From: Cardiocondyla obscurior
Lineage: Eukaryota > Arthropoda > Insecta > Hymenoptera > Formicidae
NCBI RefSeq assembly: GCF_019399895.1
Contig: NC_091875.1
Span: 3,410,001-3,474,000 of the forward strand
Direction: 5' to 3'
DNA length: 64,000 nt
Shown: positions 39,576-51,173 of the stretch, piece after piece
How positions within the stretch are numbered: the first letter of the stretch is position 1
Layout: the number at the start of each line of letters is the position of its first letter
Translations under genes and position numbers: made by a program
The notes under the pieces: model-generated
Seen by the model: the letters and a program-made list of their open reading frames with translations, nothing else
Told to the model about the DNA's origin: nothing
Databases searched by the model: none

Positions 39576-39656
39576 CTACGCTGAAGGACTCCTCGTCCCC
39601 ATTTCAGGCTTAGGAGAATATTGTACGATCTTTTTTATAGCCAGTAACGTGCCCAT
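39576..39656 (-). promoter_or_regulatory. Upstream ORF of 26 codons ending 2 nt before the kismet start
   Basis: On the minus strand an ATG at 39656 in strong context (ACC before, G after) opens a 26-codon frame that stops with TAG at 39578-39576. The kismet ATG (39573) follows after two bases. The frame differs from that of the main ORF. A TTTCAG acceptor at 39684-39679 places the whole upstream ORF in the same exon as the start codon, so it would be in any mRNA using that acceptor. Confidence 0.6.
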
Positions 39657-39678
39657 GGTAAACTCAAGCTCTTGCTGT

Positions 39679-42600
39679 CTGAAACAATCAAACGAATTTC
39701 ATATACCCCGGTATACTAATATCTTCCAAGTATTTTTTTTTCTTTTTCTTTCTTTTTTTTTTTGCGCGCGTTTTTTTGCATGCGCGATGCGACATTAGAA
39801 TACTATCGATTCCGCTGGAGCGACATACGCCAAAGGGGAAAAGCTATACGCTTATGGTTCAATTCCTCATAATCGCCATAACTTTTCCCCCTCGGAATAT
39901 ATCCCGGCCCGCAACATCTGGCCGTACTTTTATATCGAAACTTTCAAATTACATATTATATATATGTCATAATTTCGCATACTGAGAAGAACATTCACGG
40001 GTTTTACCAGGGAACGTAGGGACGCCGAGGGAGAGAAGGAACTACCACCATGCAGAAGATATTCAAAATTACGTAAAAGCGATCGTGGAATTTCGAGGCG
40101 GCGCGTCGCAGAGTTTAACTGCCATTTTGCTGCTTCGCGACAAAAATCGTGACTTGATATATATTTGTTAAGAAAACAGTTACGGCTCTCGTCGATTCCC
40201 GACTCGATATCGCCAGAGAAAAGGGGAGGGGGAAGGGCGATAACAATTTCCGCGAAAGTCATGAATGAAATATCGTGGTTTTCCGAGGAAAAACGACGGG
40301 CTAAGGGAAGTAAAGGGCGTAATTAGGATCGCTGGTGCCGACGGGAGAGTCGCACTGGCCCCTCCTCTACACCCGGCGTAGCGAATTAAATGTCGCGGTC
40401 TATAGAATCACTGAGCGTTAACATAAAACGAAACGACGCGACGCGAAAAATCGCCGGAGCCGCTTGAGAATATTCTCCGCGGATCCGCGCAGATTCGTAA
40501 TTACGTTCCAGCGAATTGACAGCGTACCGTTCCCGGACGGCACGCACGTTTTCGGCGCGAGCGAGAATGTTTTCCTTTCCTCTCCGCGTGACAGCGCACG
40601 ATGAAATCTATCGAGCGCGGTGCCGGGCAAAGGAGATTGAAATCGAAGACGCGCGACGCCGTGGAAGAAAAAAAAAATTGAAAAAAAAGAAAAAAAAGAA
40701 GAGGGAGGTATCACCGCGCTCGGCGGCGCCCAACTTTTACCGAAACGGCGACGGAATTGCGAATAATACCTTCCTTACGTGCAACAATATGGCATTGCCC
40801 TGGCGTCGGACGAAAATCGGCGCGATGTCGCCGATCGATAGACAACGTCGAACGAAGTGGCGGAGAGAACGCCGGGCGGAATGAGAGAGGGAATAAAACG
40901 GATAAAACAAAAAATTAGGGCAACGTACAAGCCCGATACACACTGACAAGCGCGACGCGCGGGCAGAGGAGGAGGGGGAGAGAAGGCGAGGAACGGGAGA
41001 AAGGAGAGAAAGAGGAGAACGTTCCTGGTGTCTCGTCGGAAAACGAACAAAAATACACACTCACTCGGTGTGTGCGTGCGCGATGCGAGCGAGCGAGACG
41101 GCGCGAGAAAGAGAGAGAGCGAGCGACGAACGAATGAGCGAGCGGTCGAAACTGCATCGAACGAACGGCGGTAAGAAAAAAGGAGAGGCTCTACGTACTT
41201 TCTCTCTCTCTCTCTTTCTCTATCTCGCGCGCGCACACCGCGGCCGTTCACGCGCGGCCCGTATTTCATCGGCGCGTCTTTGCGGCGGCGAAGCAGGAAG
41301 CCGTCGTCGGCGGGGGTTATGGCATACGCCGTGATCGGCGTCGCGGCGAGTCCCTCTCACGTGAGGAAGAGCGTCGGGTCAGTCGCGCCGTCGACGCATC
41401 GATGACGGCGGCGGTAGCGACGACGACGACGACGACGAACGGTAGACAGAGGAAGAAAGAATGAGACGGAGAGAGAGAGAGAGATAGAGCGCGAACGAGA
41501 GAAACGACGGGCCCGATGACTACGGAAAGTACGCCATTATTGCGAAAGAGAGAGGGAGAGAACCGACACGGGGGAGAGAGAGCGGGAGAGAGACTTCCGT
41601 TCGCGGCGAGCAGAGAGAATTCGTCGTTATCGCGCGGGCCTCTGTGATTATCATTATTTGCGATAGCGGGCAGAAGTGCGCTACCGAAAATATTAGTGGT
41701 CGCGCGGTGGTCACGTCGCGTCGCGCTCCCGCATTCCGCTTTTTTTTTTATCCTCCTCTCCGCCACCGGTGGCACTTTCTTGCGGCGGCGAGAGAGCGAG
41801 CCAGATGAGAGAGCGCACCGCTCCCGCACCGTTTCGCGGCCAAAGGACGCGCCGCCGCGCGCCGCCAGCGGCGTTTCGTCGGAAAACCACCCTGTCTGTC
41901 CGTCAGTCCGTTCACGCGCGCGCGCGTACACCCGCAGACACGTACGTGCGTACGTGCGTGCGTACGTCATGCGTACGTTCACGCGATTTCCACGGCGATG
42001 GCCAGCGTATACGCCGAGACGCGTGCCCCCGAGCTCGAAAATCGTTCCGTAGACAGCCGTGCCGCACGGTCGTACGTATGCGTCTGTATGTATGTCTGTG
42101 AATGCATCTCTCTCACTCGTTGACGTTCACGATAAGTGACTAGCTTTACTCACTCGCTCGCCCCGTCCCTCCCCGCCGCGCGGAGTACTCATCGCTTACC
42201 CCGTACAGTCGTCCCGTTCCAGCGCGACGAGAGAGACAGAGAAGTCCGCCACCATACCACGCTCTTGCACTGTGCACCACCACTGTTTCGCCCGCAAAGT
42301 AAAACGCGTCCGCTTCCCGGAGTAATAACGTCGCCGGTGTGTTACGGACGGGAGAACGAGCACCTCTAGCGCGCAGGCGGGCACACGAGCGGCGACGGCA
42401 CCAGGCCGCACACCGCTCTCGCTCGGCGCACCACCTGGCGGCGTGCGCATCTCCCGACCTCTTCTTTTTTCTTTTTTTTTTTTCTTTTTTTTTCCTTCTT
42501 CTCCCGTCTCTTTCTCGCTCCCTCTGTCTCTCCCTCTCGCTCTTCGTCGCGCGCGCCGCTGTGTGCAGAGACATGCAATGGTATCGCGTCGTTCGCTCGC

Positions 42601-45600
42601 CGGCTCTCGACGGTCGGCCCGGTGTATTGTGCGCATACATGTCTGAGCGTATGTCTGTATCCGTCGCCGTCGCATGTGCGCGCGCGTGCACACACGGCAA
42701 CCGGAGGAGCGTACTCGGCTCGTAAATTGTTTTAGGTCCGTTTTACCTGCGTATTCCGCACTCGGAGTGAAATGAATATATCTTTCTGCGCACTCCCGAG
42801 GAAGGGGGGGGGGAGAGGGAGAGAAGGGCGGAATATAGGAAGCGCGGATCAAAACGGACGGACCAGCTCGACAGGGTCCGTTAGCTCCTCGTCCCCGCAT
42901 TTACCTGCGCCCCTTCCGACACTTCTCGAATTTGAGAATGAACCGCGAGGGGCGAAAGGACCGGGGGGGCGGCGAAGCGAAGCTTCGCAGGAACGAGGAA
43001 ACGAACGGGGAACCGATCTTCGCGGGTCCGCGATCCTCTCCGCCTTGGACTTCTCCCGACGGTCAGATCTCCGGTCCTTAAACGCCGCGAACGTCTAATT
43101 ACGCGACTCGTTCTCGCTTCCGAGAGCGCGACATGCCGACTCGAAAAGGGCGGGCCCGTTCCCTTCCTCGCGCTTTTCTTATCGCCACACGTCGTTAATT
43201 GTACGATAATGTTGCAGGCAGGTATACCTCGACGAAGAAGAACGTCCGACGTCCCTCGCGCGTAATCCGAGGCAGCCCGGGACTATCGGCCGACGGCATT
43301 GAAAATCGTCCCTTAGGCCTACTTCGAGTGGGATTTTTGTCAGATGAAGCCGGCTGTTTCGAACAACGCTTTTTCTTTCCCTTCGTCAGCATGCGCGGGT
43401 ATCACCTGTCAGGTTAACACGACCGAGCCGTGGTTATCCGTTTGAACCCTCGAGCCCGATTAATTATCTAACGACGTCGCAAAAAAAAAAAAGAATTGGA
43501 TTTATTTAACTTGTTCCGGGGACGAATATCGCCGAAGAAGAACTCAGTTTTCAGAGATCTCTGCAAGGTTACGTTCTGCTAATTTTAGAATTTTTTGATT
43601 GATGTTTATTTTTTTAACGCGAGATAAATTTCTAGGAGGACATCCCGGCCACGAGGACGAGATGAGATAGCGCAGTTTTTCTCATTGATATTTCACAACA
43701 GTTTGTCTTCGATCTTCGCTTTGGAAAAAAGAAAAAAAAAAATCCTCGAAAAGGTGAATAATTTTCAATAGTTCTATATTTATGGTGAGAATCAGCAATA
43801 ATTTCAAGCTGTCAGCGGTTTGAATGATTCTTTTACTTTGCAATTTGTTAAACGAATCTGGATCTTTACTTGTTTTATAATGTCTTTTAGTTTATCTCTC
43901 ACTGAAATCAAATGAAGAAACGTGTCGTCATTAAACAAGGACCAATTACAAAAAAAAAAAAAAAAAAAAAAAAAGACAGCGCCAAGATTTCTCTTCAGTA
44001 CGAACAAATTAATTCTTTTCTTTTTCTATTTTACTTAAGTTCTTATGATTAATACTTTTTTCATATCAACAAATTATGTTAGAATTCTTAATCCCTGTCC
44101 AAAATGAATTTTCAACGCCACCTTATTCGTTGCCGATCAGAACTCTCCAACTATCTAAGTCATAATTGCAACAATACCTAAACAATTCCGCCGGACAAAC
44201 TAGCAACGACGCGAATGAATCTGGAATACGCCGATGAGGGATTTTAATTACGGCGTTGTTGTCGGAAATGCGAAGAAAAATGGAAACCAGCTTAGCAAAG
44301 TGCCCCGTGCTCTCTTTACGGCGGACAGATTTATGGATCCACTCGTGCATGTGTGCGTGTACACGGAGAGCCGTGCGAATTTAGTGAAAGGATAGGCAAT
44401 AACGGTGCGGGAGACAGAAGGAGAGACAGAGAGAGAAAGAGAGAGATCGTGAAAAAGAGAGACGGGGAAAAGAGCGGGAGAGAGACGGAGGGAGAAAGAC
44501 GACGAAGAACAACGCTACGGACGAGCCGCGCTGGCAACGCGCATCGGGGTATTCAATATCGCGGGTAAAGGCGCACCGCGCAATTGGTAGCGGCAAGACA
44601 GGAGTCGAAATTACACAAGGAAAGAGGACCAATCAGATTTTAGCTTATAAAGTCCGATAGCCGCGCGTAGGATATTCGATTAACCAATCGTATTCCGCGG
44701 GTATCGATTCGAATACGTCTCTCCCGGCGCATTCACGCTCAAATGGCAGCCGGAGCTACGGGAACGACGGGGGTCGAGGAAGAGATCCTCCTGACGGTCC
44801 TCGAATCCGGAAGTCGAACCGATCCCTCAGAGTTTAACAGGCAGCCTCCAGCGGCGAGATAAACCGTTACCGCACTCGGCTCGATTTATTTCCCTAGTTT
44901 TTTTTTCTTTTTTCTGTTTTTTTTTCTTTTTCTTTTCTTTTAATTTTTTTTTTTTTTTTATCTTTTTTCTTTGAGAAGGAAACACTTCAAGGCGACGGAG
45001 GACAATCACACCGACCGTCGGTTATTAGAAATGCATCCCCGTTTGTCACGCATCGCGCCCAGAATGTTTTTCGTACAAACTTAATTTTTATTTTTTTACA
45101 AACGATCGCGGGGACGAATTGAAAATCGTTCGAATTGCGCGCATCGGAACGTCGTCGAAAAGAAACGGGAAGATTCCGGGGTATCTAAGTAAACATGATG
45201 GTGCACAAACTCTGCAAGTACTCGCGGAAATAAAATAAAAAAAGACAAAAAAAAATAGCGATTTAATCATGCCTCGGCGTTTCGAGTTTTAACAAACTTC
45301 ACGCGACTCGGACGAAAAAGAGATAACCCACGATCTTTGCACGGTTACTTAATTGCCAAGATTCCGCGGAAAACGGAAGTGCCGACAAACAAAACGGACT
45401 AAAAAAAAAAAAAAAAGAAGCGAATTATCGCGTGTCGGGTCGCGAATTCTCGGAAGATCTGCCTTCCGAATGCTCTGAATCTATCGCGTTACACTTCTCA
45501 CGATCGAAGTAAAAAGCGCGTCGCCGGAGACGTCGCGGTGAGAAAAGCCTTCCAGAAAGAGGAACAGGTGAAAAAGCAGGAAAGAAGTAGCCAGGCGCGA

Positions 45601-46263
45601 GGGAAACTGATGCGGCCGGCACGTCGCGCCGTAAATCACAATGCAGGTGAAAATCGGCGGTATACTTTCGGCACTAATGATCGGTATGGAGAGCAGAACT
45701 CACGATTGTGCGAACGATGATCCCATCTCTCACTCCGAGGTCCATCTAAAAGAAAACAAGACACTCAGGTACGCGGAGGGACGAAAGGGGGAGGAGAAGA
45801 ATAATGAAAAGGAGAGAGGGAGGAGGGGGGGGAAGAAAATGAGACAGATTGCGGGGGGGGCAACGCAGGGGGGTTACCGCGCGAATGTTCGCTCAATCGT
45901 TATCTCGGTGTCCATTTTGTTTGGTTTAATTACTGAAGAGGCGTCGGTGGTGGTGCTGGCGGTGGGTGCCGCCGTGGGTTACGTTGACACGACGCGACGA
46001 CGGCCCCTTCGATCGTCACCGCTTGCCAGCCCTCGGTACCGAGAAGGCGATCGCGCACGCATAGATTCGCACGGAGAAAAGGGAAGACGAGGAAAGAAAA
46101 AGAGAAAGAGAGAGGGGAAACACGAGGAAAAAGAAAGACACCGAAGATCCAGCACAGACGCCACGGCGCGCGCGCTCACTCACTCCGACATGCACAAGCG
46201 CGTGAGCGCACACACACGAGCGCGTGGATCGCAGCGTGAATTAAACGCACGAGCGAAACTCAC
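39679..46263 (-). other. 5' intron and CpG-rich upstream region of kismet
   Basis: The CAG acceptor at 39680-39679 shows that kismet has at least one noncoding upstream exon. This 6.6 kb stretch is GC- and CG-rich with long purine tracts (GAGAGA) and T runs. Candidate minus-strand donors of good consensus lie just left of 42747 (CGCAG then GTAAAA) and 42905 (CGCAG then GTAAAT), so alternative leader exons are likely. The many Arg-rich or Ser-rich frames on both strands overlap each other and do not look like proteins. Plus-strand CCAAT motifs at about 44629 and 44684 flank a TATAAAG at about 44645. Confidence 0.5.
41070..41600. repeat. GAGA/GCGA purine-rich simple repeats
   Basis: Clustered GA-rich tracts (GAGAGAGAGCGAGCGA-like) on the plus strand alternate with a CTCTCTCTC run at about 41201-41222. 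Such tracts are typical binding substrates of GAGA factor and common in insect Polycomb/trithorax-type regulatory DNA. Their function here is inferred only from composition and position upstream of kismet. Confidence 0.7.
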
Positions 46264-46880
46264 GGGGGCACCCGACCATGCCGGGGGTCACGGCACGCAC
46301 TCGACGCGATCCCGCAGCATCCATCCGGAGCAGCAGCCGTCCGGTCGCGCGCCACGGTAACCTAATTTCGCGGGGGAGGGAAGAGAGGAAGGGAACAATG
46401 ATGGTGTTCCGTACCTGTGCCTGTTCCTGCCGCCGCGTTTCTTCTCCCCATTCACTCGGACTGTCGCGTGCGTCCCGTACGTACGCGCGGGTACGACCAA
46501 CGTACGTAGTGTCGCGACGGCGTCGCCGATGATCCTCGCGCACTCTCTCCGCTCGGTCACTTTCCGCACGCTTAACACGTCCACCCGTCCGTCCCGTCGA
46601 AGTCGACGACACACACTCGCGGTACTCGCACTTCCATACGTACACGGCAACCGCGCACACATGCGCACGAGGCTGATCGGTAGCTCGTCGTTCTCGTTTC
46701 ACGTTTACGCCGTCGCCGCCAGGCGACGTCGATGGCCGCGACACCCTGGAGACCCTCTACCGAGAGGAACCGAGAATTATCGCTGAGGTCAGGGCTCTCC
46801 CACACTGGACGCGACGAGAGACGATGACGAACGGCATCCAATGGGAGCTCTGCTTTTGCATTGCGACGACGTAAAATTTA
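46264..46880 (-). promoter_or_regulatory. Candidate distal promoter and first leader exon of kismet
   Basis: A CpG-rich block ends sharply at about 46870, where the sequence becomes AT-rich. On the minus strand a reversed CCAAT motif lies near 46840, and two plausible donors follow: CACAG then GTACGG (exon end 46415) and CCC then GTGAGT (exon end 46264). A start of kismet transcription on this edge and splicing to 39678 is the simplest reading, but no transcript evidence is available. Confidence 0.35.
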
Positions 46881-47730
46881 GAAAATCAGCGCGATTATTG
46901 GGTGTTCGTCGCGAGCGATGTGAGAAAGCCTTAAACTTCGGCCTTTAAACGCCATTTTTTTTTTGTTAATTTATGCCGCGGAACTTGACTTTCGAAGCGT
47001 TATGCGTTTTAACTAAAAAAATTAATAAGACGGTGCGCAATATCTTAATTGTTACACATAAAATTTTCTTTTTTAATGTAGAACATATTTAAGAAATTAA
47101 AATAAGATTGAAGTTAATATTAACACAAATAAATATGAAACAATTAATTATATTGATTTGCATACTTGGAATGACTTTTCAAACTAATTTATATAATCCT
47201 AAGACAACATAATTAAAGATATTGCAGCATCAACATCCGTTATAGTAAAATATAAAACATGCAAAGTACAATTTGATTACGTTTCATTGAATACGAAAAA
47301 CGTGATTTAAATTACGTCACGCACACAGCCTTCCTTTGTACTTAGTACTTTTTATTTTCGTAGAAAATAAAACAGGTTCATAAATATTGTGCATGCGTGC
47401 GTGTGTTTGCGCGCGGTGCACGCACGCGAGCCGCAGCATCTACACCGGATCTCGGATCTCCCATGTCTTTCTCTCTGTGCCTTCTTCTCTCCCTTTCTCT
47501 CTCACCGCGTCTCTGGCCATCTCTTCTTTTCCCTATACGATTTTCTATTAAAAAAATAGATTTACAATAGATTTACAACGATTCAACACACGTCACTACT
47601 CTGTCAAAGCTTTGTATAAGTTTCCATACTTCTCATTTGCCGCGCGATATTTTCGTTCTTTCAACAGGTACGTTTAGAGTACTTTTTATAAATGTAAATT
47701 TTTTTTTTAAAGTGCATTTTTCACCGATTC
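46881..47730. other. 3' UTR of FBXL4 and spacer
   Basis: No gene is seen. FBXL4 is transcribed leftward into this interval. A minus-strand AATAAA (TTTATT at 47351-47356) lies 375 nt beyond its stop and is the best poly(A) signal. The rest, 46900-47330, is AT-rich spacer, so FBXL4 and kismet sit in tandem on the minus strand with only a few hundred bases between them. Confidence 0.5.
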
Positions 47731-50409
47731 TTAAAACTCTACTATTCTAATACCGTTAATTGTATTGTTGAATCTTTTGACGGCTACATGCGAATACTCT
47801 TGCTGCCACTGCTGAATCGAGCAATCGCTTATGTTGTCGCAGAAGTTCAGATCGATCATCTCCAGTTTCGGACAATTCATAAAATACAGGTAACATATCT
47901 CGGTCGTTAAAGACAACGTGCCCAGCAAGTCTAGCTGTTTCAAATTTTTGCACAACGTCAGCGCTCTCAAATCACGTTCAGTAAGCTCTCTAAAAGAAAC
48001 CAAGACAACCTTTTCCAGGTGTTCGCAGGAAGAAAGTAATCTGCGGAAGCTATCACCGTGACCGGTTGTACTGCCACTGTAAAAAAAAAAAATTATATTA
48101 TTACAACTTGTCGATTAAAAAAAAAAAAAATTAATTGTTTCAAAATATGCAGAGACAAATAAAAAATATAATTGTATAATATATAAATGTATATTTATAA
48201 AATTAATAAATGCATAATTTTAATAAAAGCAGCAGCTGGAATGTTTTAGTTTCAATTTTTTATCCTACCATATTTTAAACTCGTAATTTATATAAAATGC
48301 AATAAAATGTGCATTTAAATAAAACAATAGGATACGTACCACCAACCAAAATCTATTTCTCGCAAATTCTTGCAATCAGCGAGAGCATCGATACCTTGCG
48401 ACGTAAGAGTATGTGCCTTCCATAAATCTATACTTTCCAAATCTGGACACGAATTTTTCAATTCCATGGCGACTTCGTCCACGTTTAGGCTCTTGTCCGT
48501 ACCTCCTATGTGCAAATGACGCATCCGTGGATTTTTTCGCAGTATCTTGCAAAGAGTTTGAGTTTTTATATGCGTTCTATAAAGATCTAAATACTCCAAA
48601 AATTCAAGACTTTCAAGATACGAAAATCCTTTATCATGTATTAAGTCGCAATTACGTAAACCTAATTCTGAAAAAAAAGAATACACATTAATTATACACA
48701 CACATACACGCATCAATATATTGATGGTATGCGTACCTTTCAAACTTTTGCATCCCCTTGAAATTTTAAACATGGCATAGTCGTCGATACATGAACAACA
48801 GTTTAATCGCAGGTGTGTTAAAAGACTGCCACAAGTATCAAGAAACTTTTCGAGATCCGGAACAGAAAAGTTGCTGCACCACGAGAGATCTAATTGTTGC
48901 AAATATTTACATTTAAATGCTAAGTAGTGCAGGGCTTTTGTATCAATGATATACCAATACGGTTTTAGATTCAAACGTGTGTAGAGCAAAGGATCTTGCG
49001 CCAAGTTGTTAAAATGCTTATTCACTCTGCTCATACGACACAACGACTTCAAGTCTAAGTTTTTTAATATTTTTATTATTATTTCATCCTGCAAAAAAAA
49101 ATACAAAATTTTAATAAATTGAAAGAATATAATAAGTATCATTAAAATATATTTTTTATAGTTTACCGAAAGCATAGAAAAACTGCAATGCGACGACTTC
49201 TTGGATTCGTCCGAAGGAAGTTTATCTTTCATGAATTCTGTAAGTTCTACTGATAAAAAATGTTGCATGCTGTTAGATCCTTCCTTAAGAGGCGGCACAT
49301 AATAATAAAGTGGCCCTATTAACTTGCTCTTGTGAAAATTCGCTATTATATCGCTAGAAATAACGTTAATATAAGTTTATTATTAAAAATGTAAAAAGAA
49401 AATTATTTAATGACAGTTTTGTAATACCTTTTATACACAGTACAATGTTCATTCAGTGTTTTCTCAAGATAGATTATGTCCGAATGTACATTTTCGTAAT
49501 CCGGTGTTAAGTTATGGATGTCCTCGTGGCAAGGATACCTGCAGTTGATGCTTTTCAACAAATTTGTTAAACTCTGTTTGTGGAATTGATCTTTAGGAAG
49601 GATCAATTCCGACGTTCCGATAAGCTTCACAGCATCGAGATGCGTGTAATACTTCAGTAATTTGTGGTTGAATTCTATCCTGAGTACTTTGGTTTTAAAA
49701 TCACACGATTGTAAAGGTGGAGAAAAAATCCGTGGCATCAAAGGAACCGTTTGCGGTAATCCGTTCCACAATAAAAACCATCGATTGTCGGAATCTCGGG
49801 CCCAAATTCGAATTACACTCCCGGGATTATATACCTCGTATATAGAAACTCTAATTGGATATACGGCTTCTTGATACTCGATAGCTTCAAAATAAAAAAT
49901 ATAATTAATAATCTTTAATTCTATGTAGTGCATCTGTATAAACAGTTTTTTTTTCTCAATTTGTGTGCTACATACTAATATAATCTTGGCTCACAACGTC
50001 TGTATTATTCTGTGGCATATAGTCAATTAATCTTGAAGGTGCTTTATCCCACCAAGGTCCATAAGTTCTCTATATTAATAAACAGAATATAAAAATACAT
50101 ATTCCAGAAAAGTTGTGACAATTTTTCATATACAACAAATAATATATGTACCATAGAAAATGTTAGCGCGAAATCTCCATACTTTGGAAACTGATTAGGT
50201 GGTCCAATTATATTAGTAGCAGCATAGGATATGCTATTATTGCCACCATACTGAGAGCTAAAGCTAAGAACATTCTTCACAAATTGTTGGACAAAGTCTA
50301 TGTGACTTTCCTTGTCTACAGGCACTTGCTCGGCATATGCATAATTATCGTTATCATAAAGAATATTGTCGTAACAGATATCGTAGAATAAAGGACAAGA
50401 GAGCGACAT
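47731..50409 (-). CDS. FBXL4: FBXL4: F-box and leucine-rich repeat protein 4, 7 exons
   Basis: Minus-strand exons 50409-50152, 50069-49976, 49884-49428, 49353-49167, 49088-48737, 48667-48340 and 48076-47731 join in phase to 673 residues (human 621). In mammals FBXL4 is a mitochondrial outer-membrane SCF substrate receptor that restrains mitophagy by promoting loss of BNIP3 and NIX. The N-terminal part matches the discoidin-like domain: F-S-S-Q-Y-G-G-N-N-S, R-T-Y-G-P-W-W-D, Y-P-I-R-V-S-I-Y-E-V-Y-N-P-G. The F-box begins exon 5 (D-E-I-I-I-K-I-L-K-N-L-D). At least seven LRRs follow, such as L-Q-Q-L-D-L-S-W-C and L-R-E-I-D-F-G-W-C, the last spliced across exons 6 and 7. The C-terminal repeat ends in V-K-R-F. 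A cleavable mitochondrial presequence is not obvious at the N terminus. Confidence 0.93.
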
Positions 50410-51173
50410 TGTAAGCCTTTCCTAAAACAAAATAAAATATACAAAAGTAATAAGATATGCATTTATTTTTTATACGCGTATATATCGAAATCCTGCGTAT
50501 ATATCAAAATTTTATTATAATTTAAAACTTATATAATACCTCGTCTTAAATTAAACGATGAAGCGATTTTTTCTCCTTCCCAAGTTTCTCGCTAGCGTAA
50601 ACATTCTAGTAAGCATCCATCACCTGACAGCTCACTGTAGTAAGAAAGACAAAGACAAGATCATGTGCAAATTGCGAAAAATCAATCTCTTTACGAGAAG
50701 ACAGTGACGGCCTCTCTTACCTTTTTTCGTATCTTGCGGAAAACGACAATGGGAAGTTTATAAAACGCAACATTTGTCAACGCAATCAGCATAAATTGCA
50801 CAAAATCTTGATCCGCCACTCTGCTACACCGTGCGTGTCAACAACGCAAGTTCGGCGTCTGCTGGCGTCAACGCGCGAGCGCGCTCATGCAGGCTGCCAT
50901 CGAACGATTCGCGAGTGTGCGTGCGCGGAAATGTTTCACCCTAAGCCCGAGAGAGATCTATTTTTAAAACAAGGACCCTAGATGTCGCATGAAATATCGT
51001 GTACGATAGCAGCTGACGCGCGTCCCCTTCGCCCGCCGTGCCGTCGCCGCCGCAAGTGCCGCGAGCAATCCGGAGCGGACACGAAGGCGCGAGGCTGTCA
51101 ATTACACGTTTACGTTCAACGCACATGACCGTATGCGCGGCAATCGAAACATGATAGAATAACCGAGGGAAAA
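50410..51173. promoter_or_regulatory. Divergent promoter region between FBXL4 and ERLEC1
   Basis: The two start codons face away from each other across 764 bp. The FBXL4 side (50410-50560) is AT-rich; 50800-51170 is GC- and CG-rich, with palindromic CGCGAGCGCGCTC near 50873. No TATA box is clear for either gene. A short minus-strand leader intron for FBXL4 cannot be excluded, because the bases just upstream of its ATG contain no clear initiator. Confidence 0.45.

Noticed and set aside
41317..42900. Several 180-234-codon Arg/Ser-rich ORFs on the minus strand
   Set aside because: They overlap each other in different frames in a CpG- and GA-rich region, have no domains, and fit noncoding leader or promoter DNA.
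45641..46360. 239-codon plus-strand ORF
   Set aside because: Charged low complexity in the kismet CpG-rich domain; it lacks splice or domain support.
46241..46841. Minus-strand ORFs of 89-167 codons
   Set aside because: They are more likely a kismet leader exon than protein, because three frames are open at once owing to high GC.
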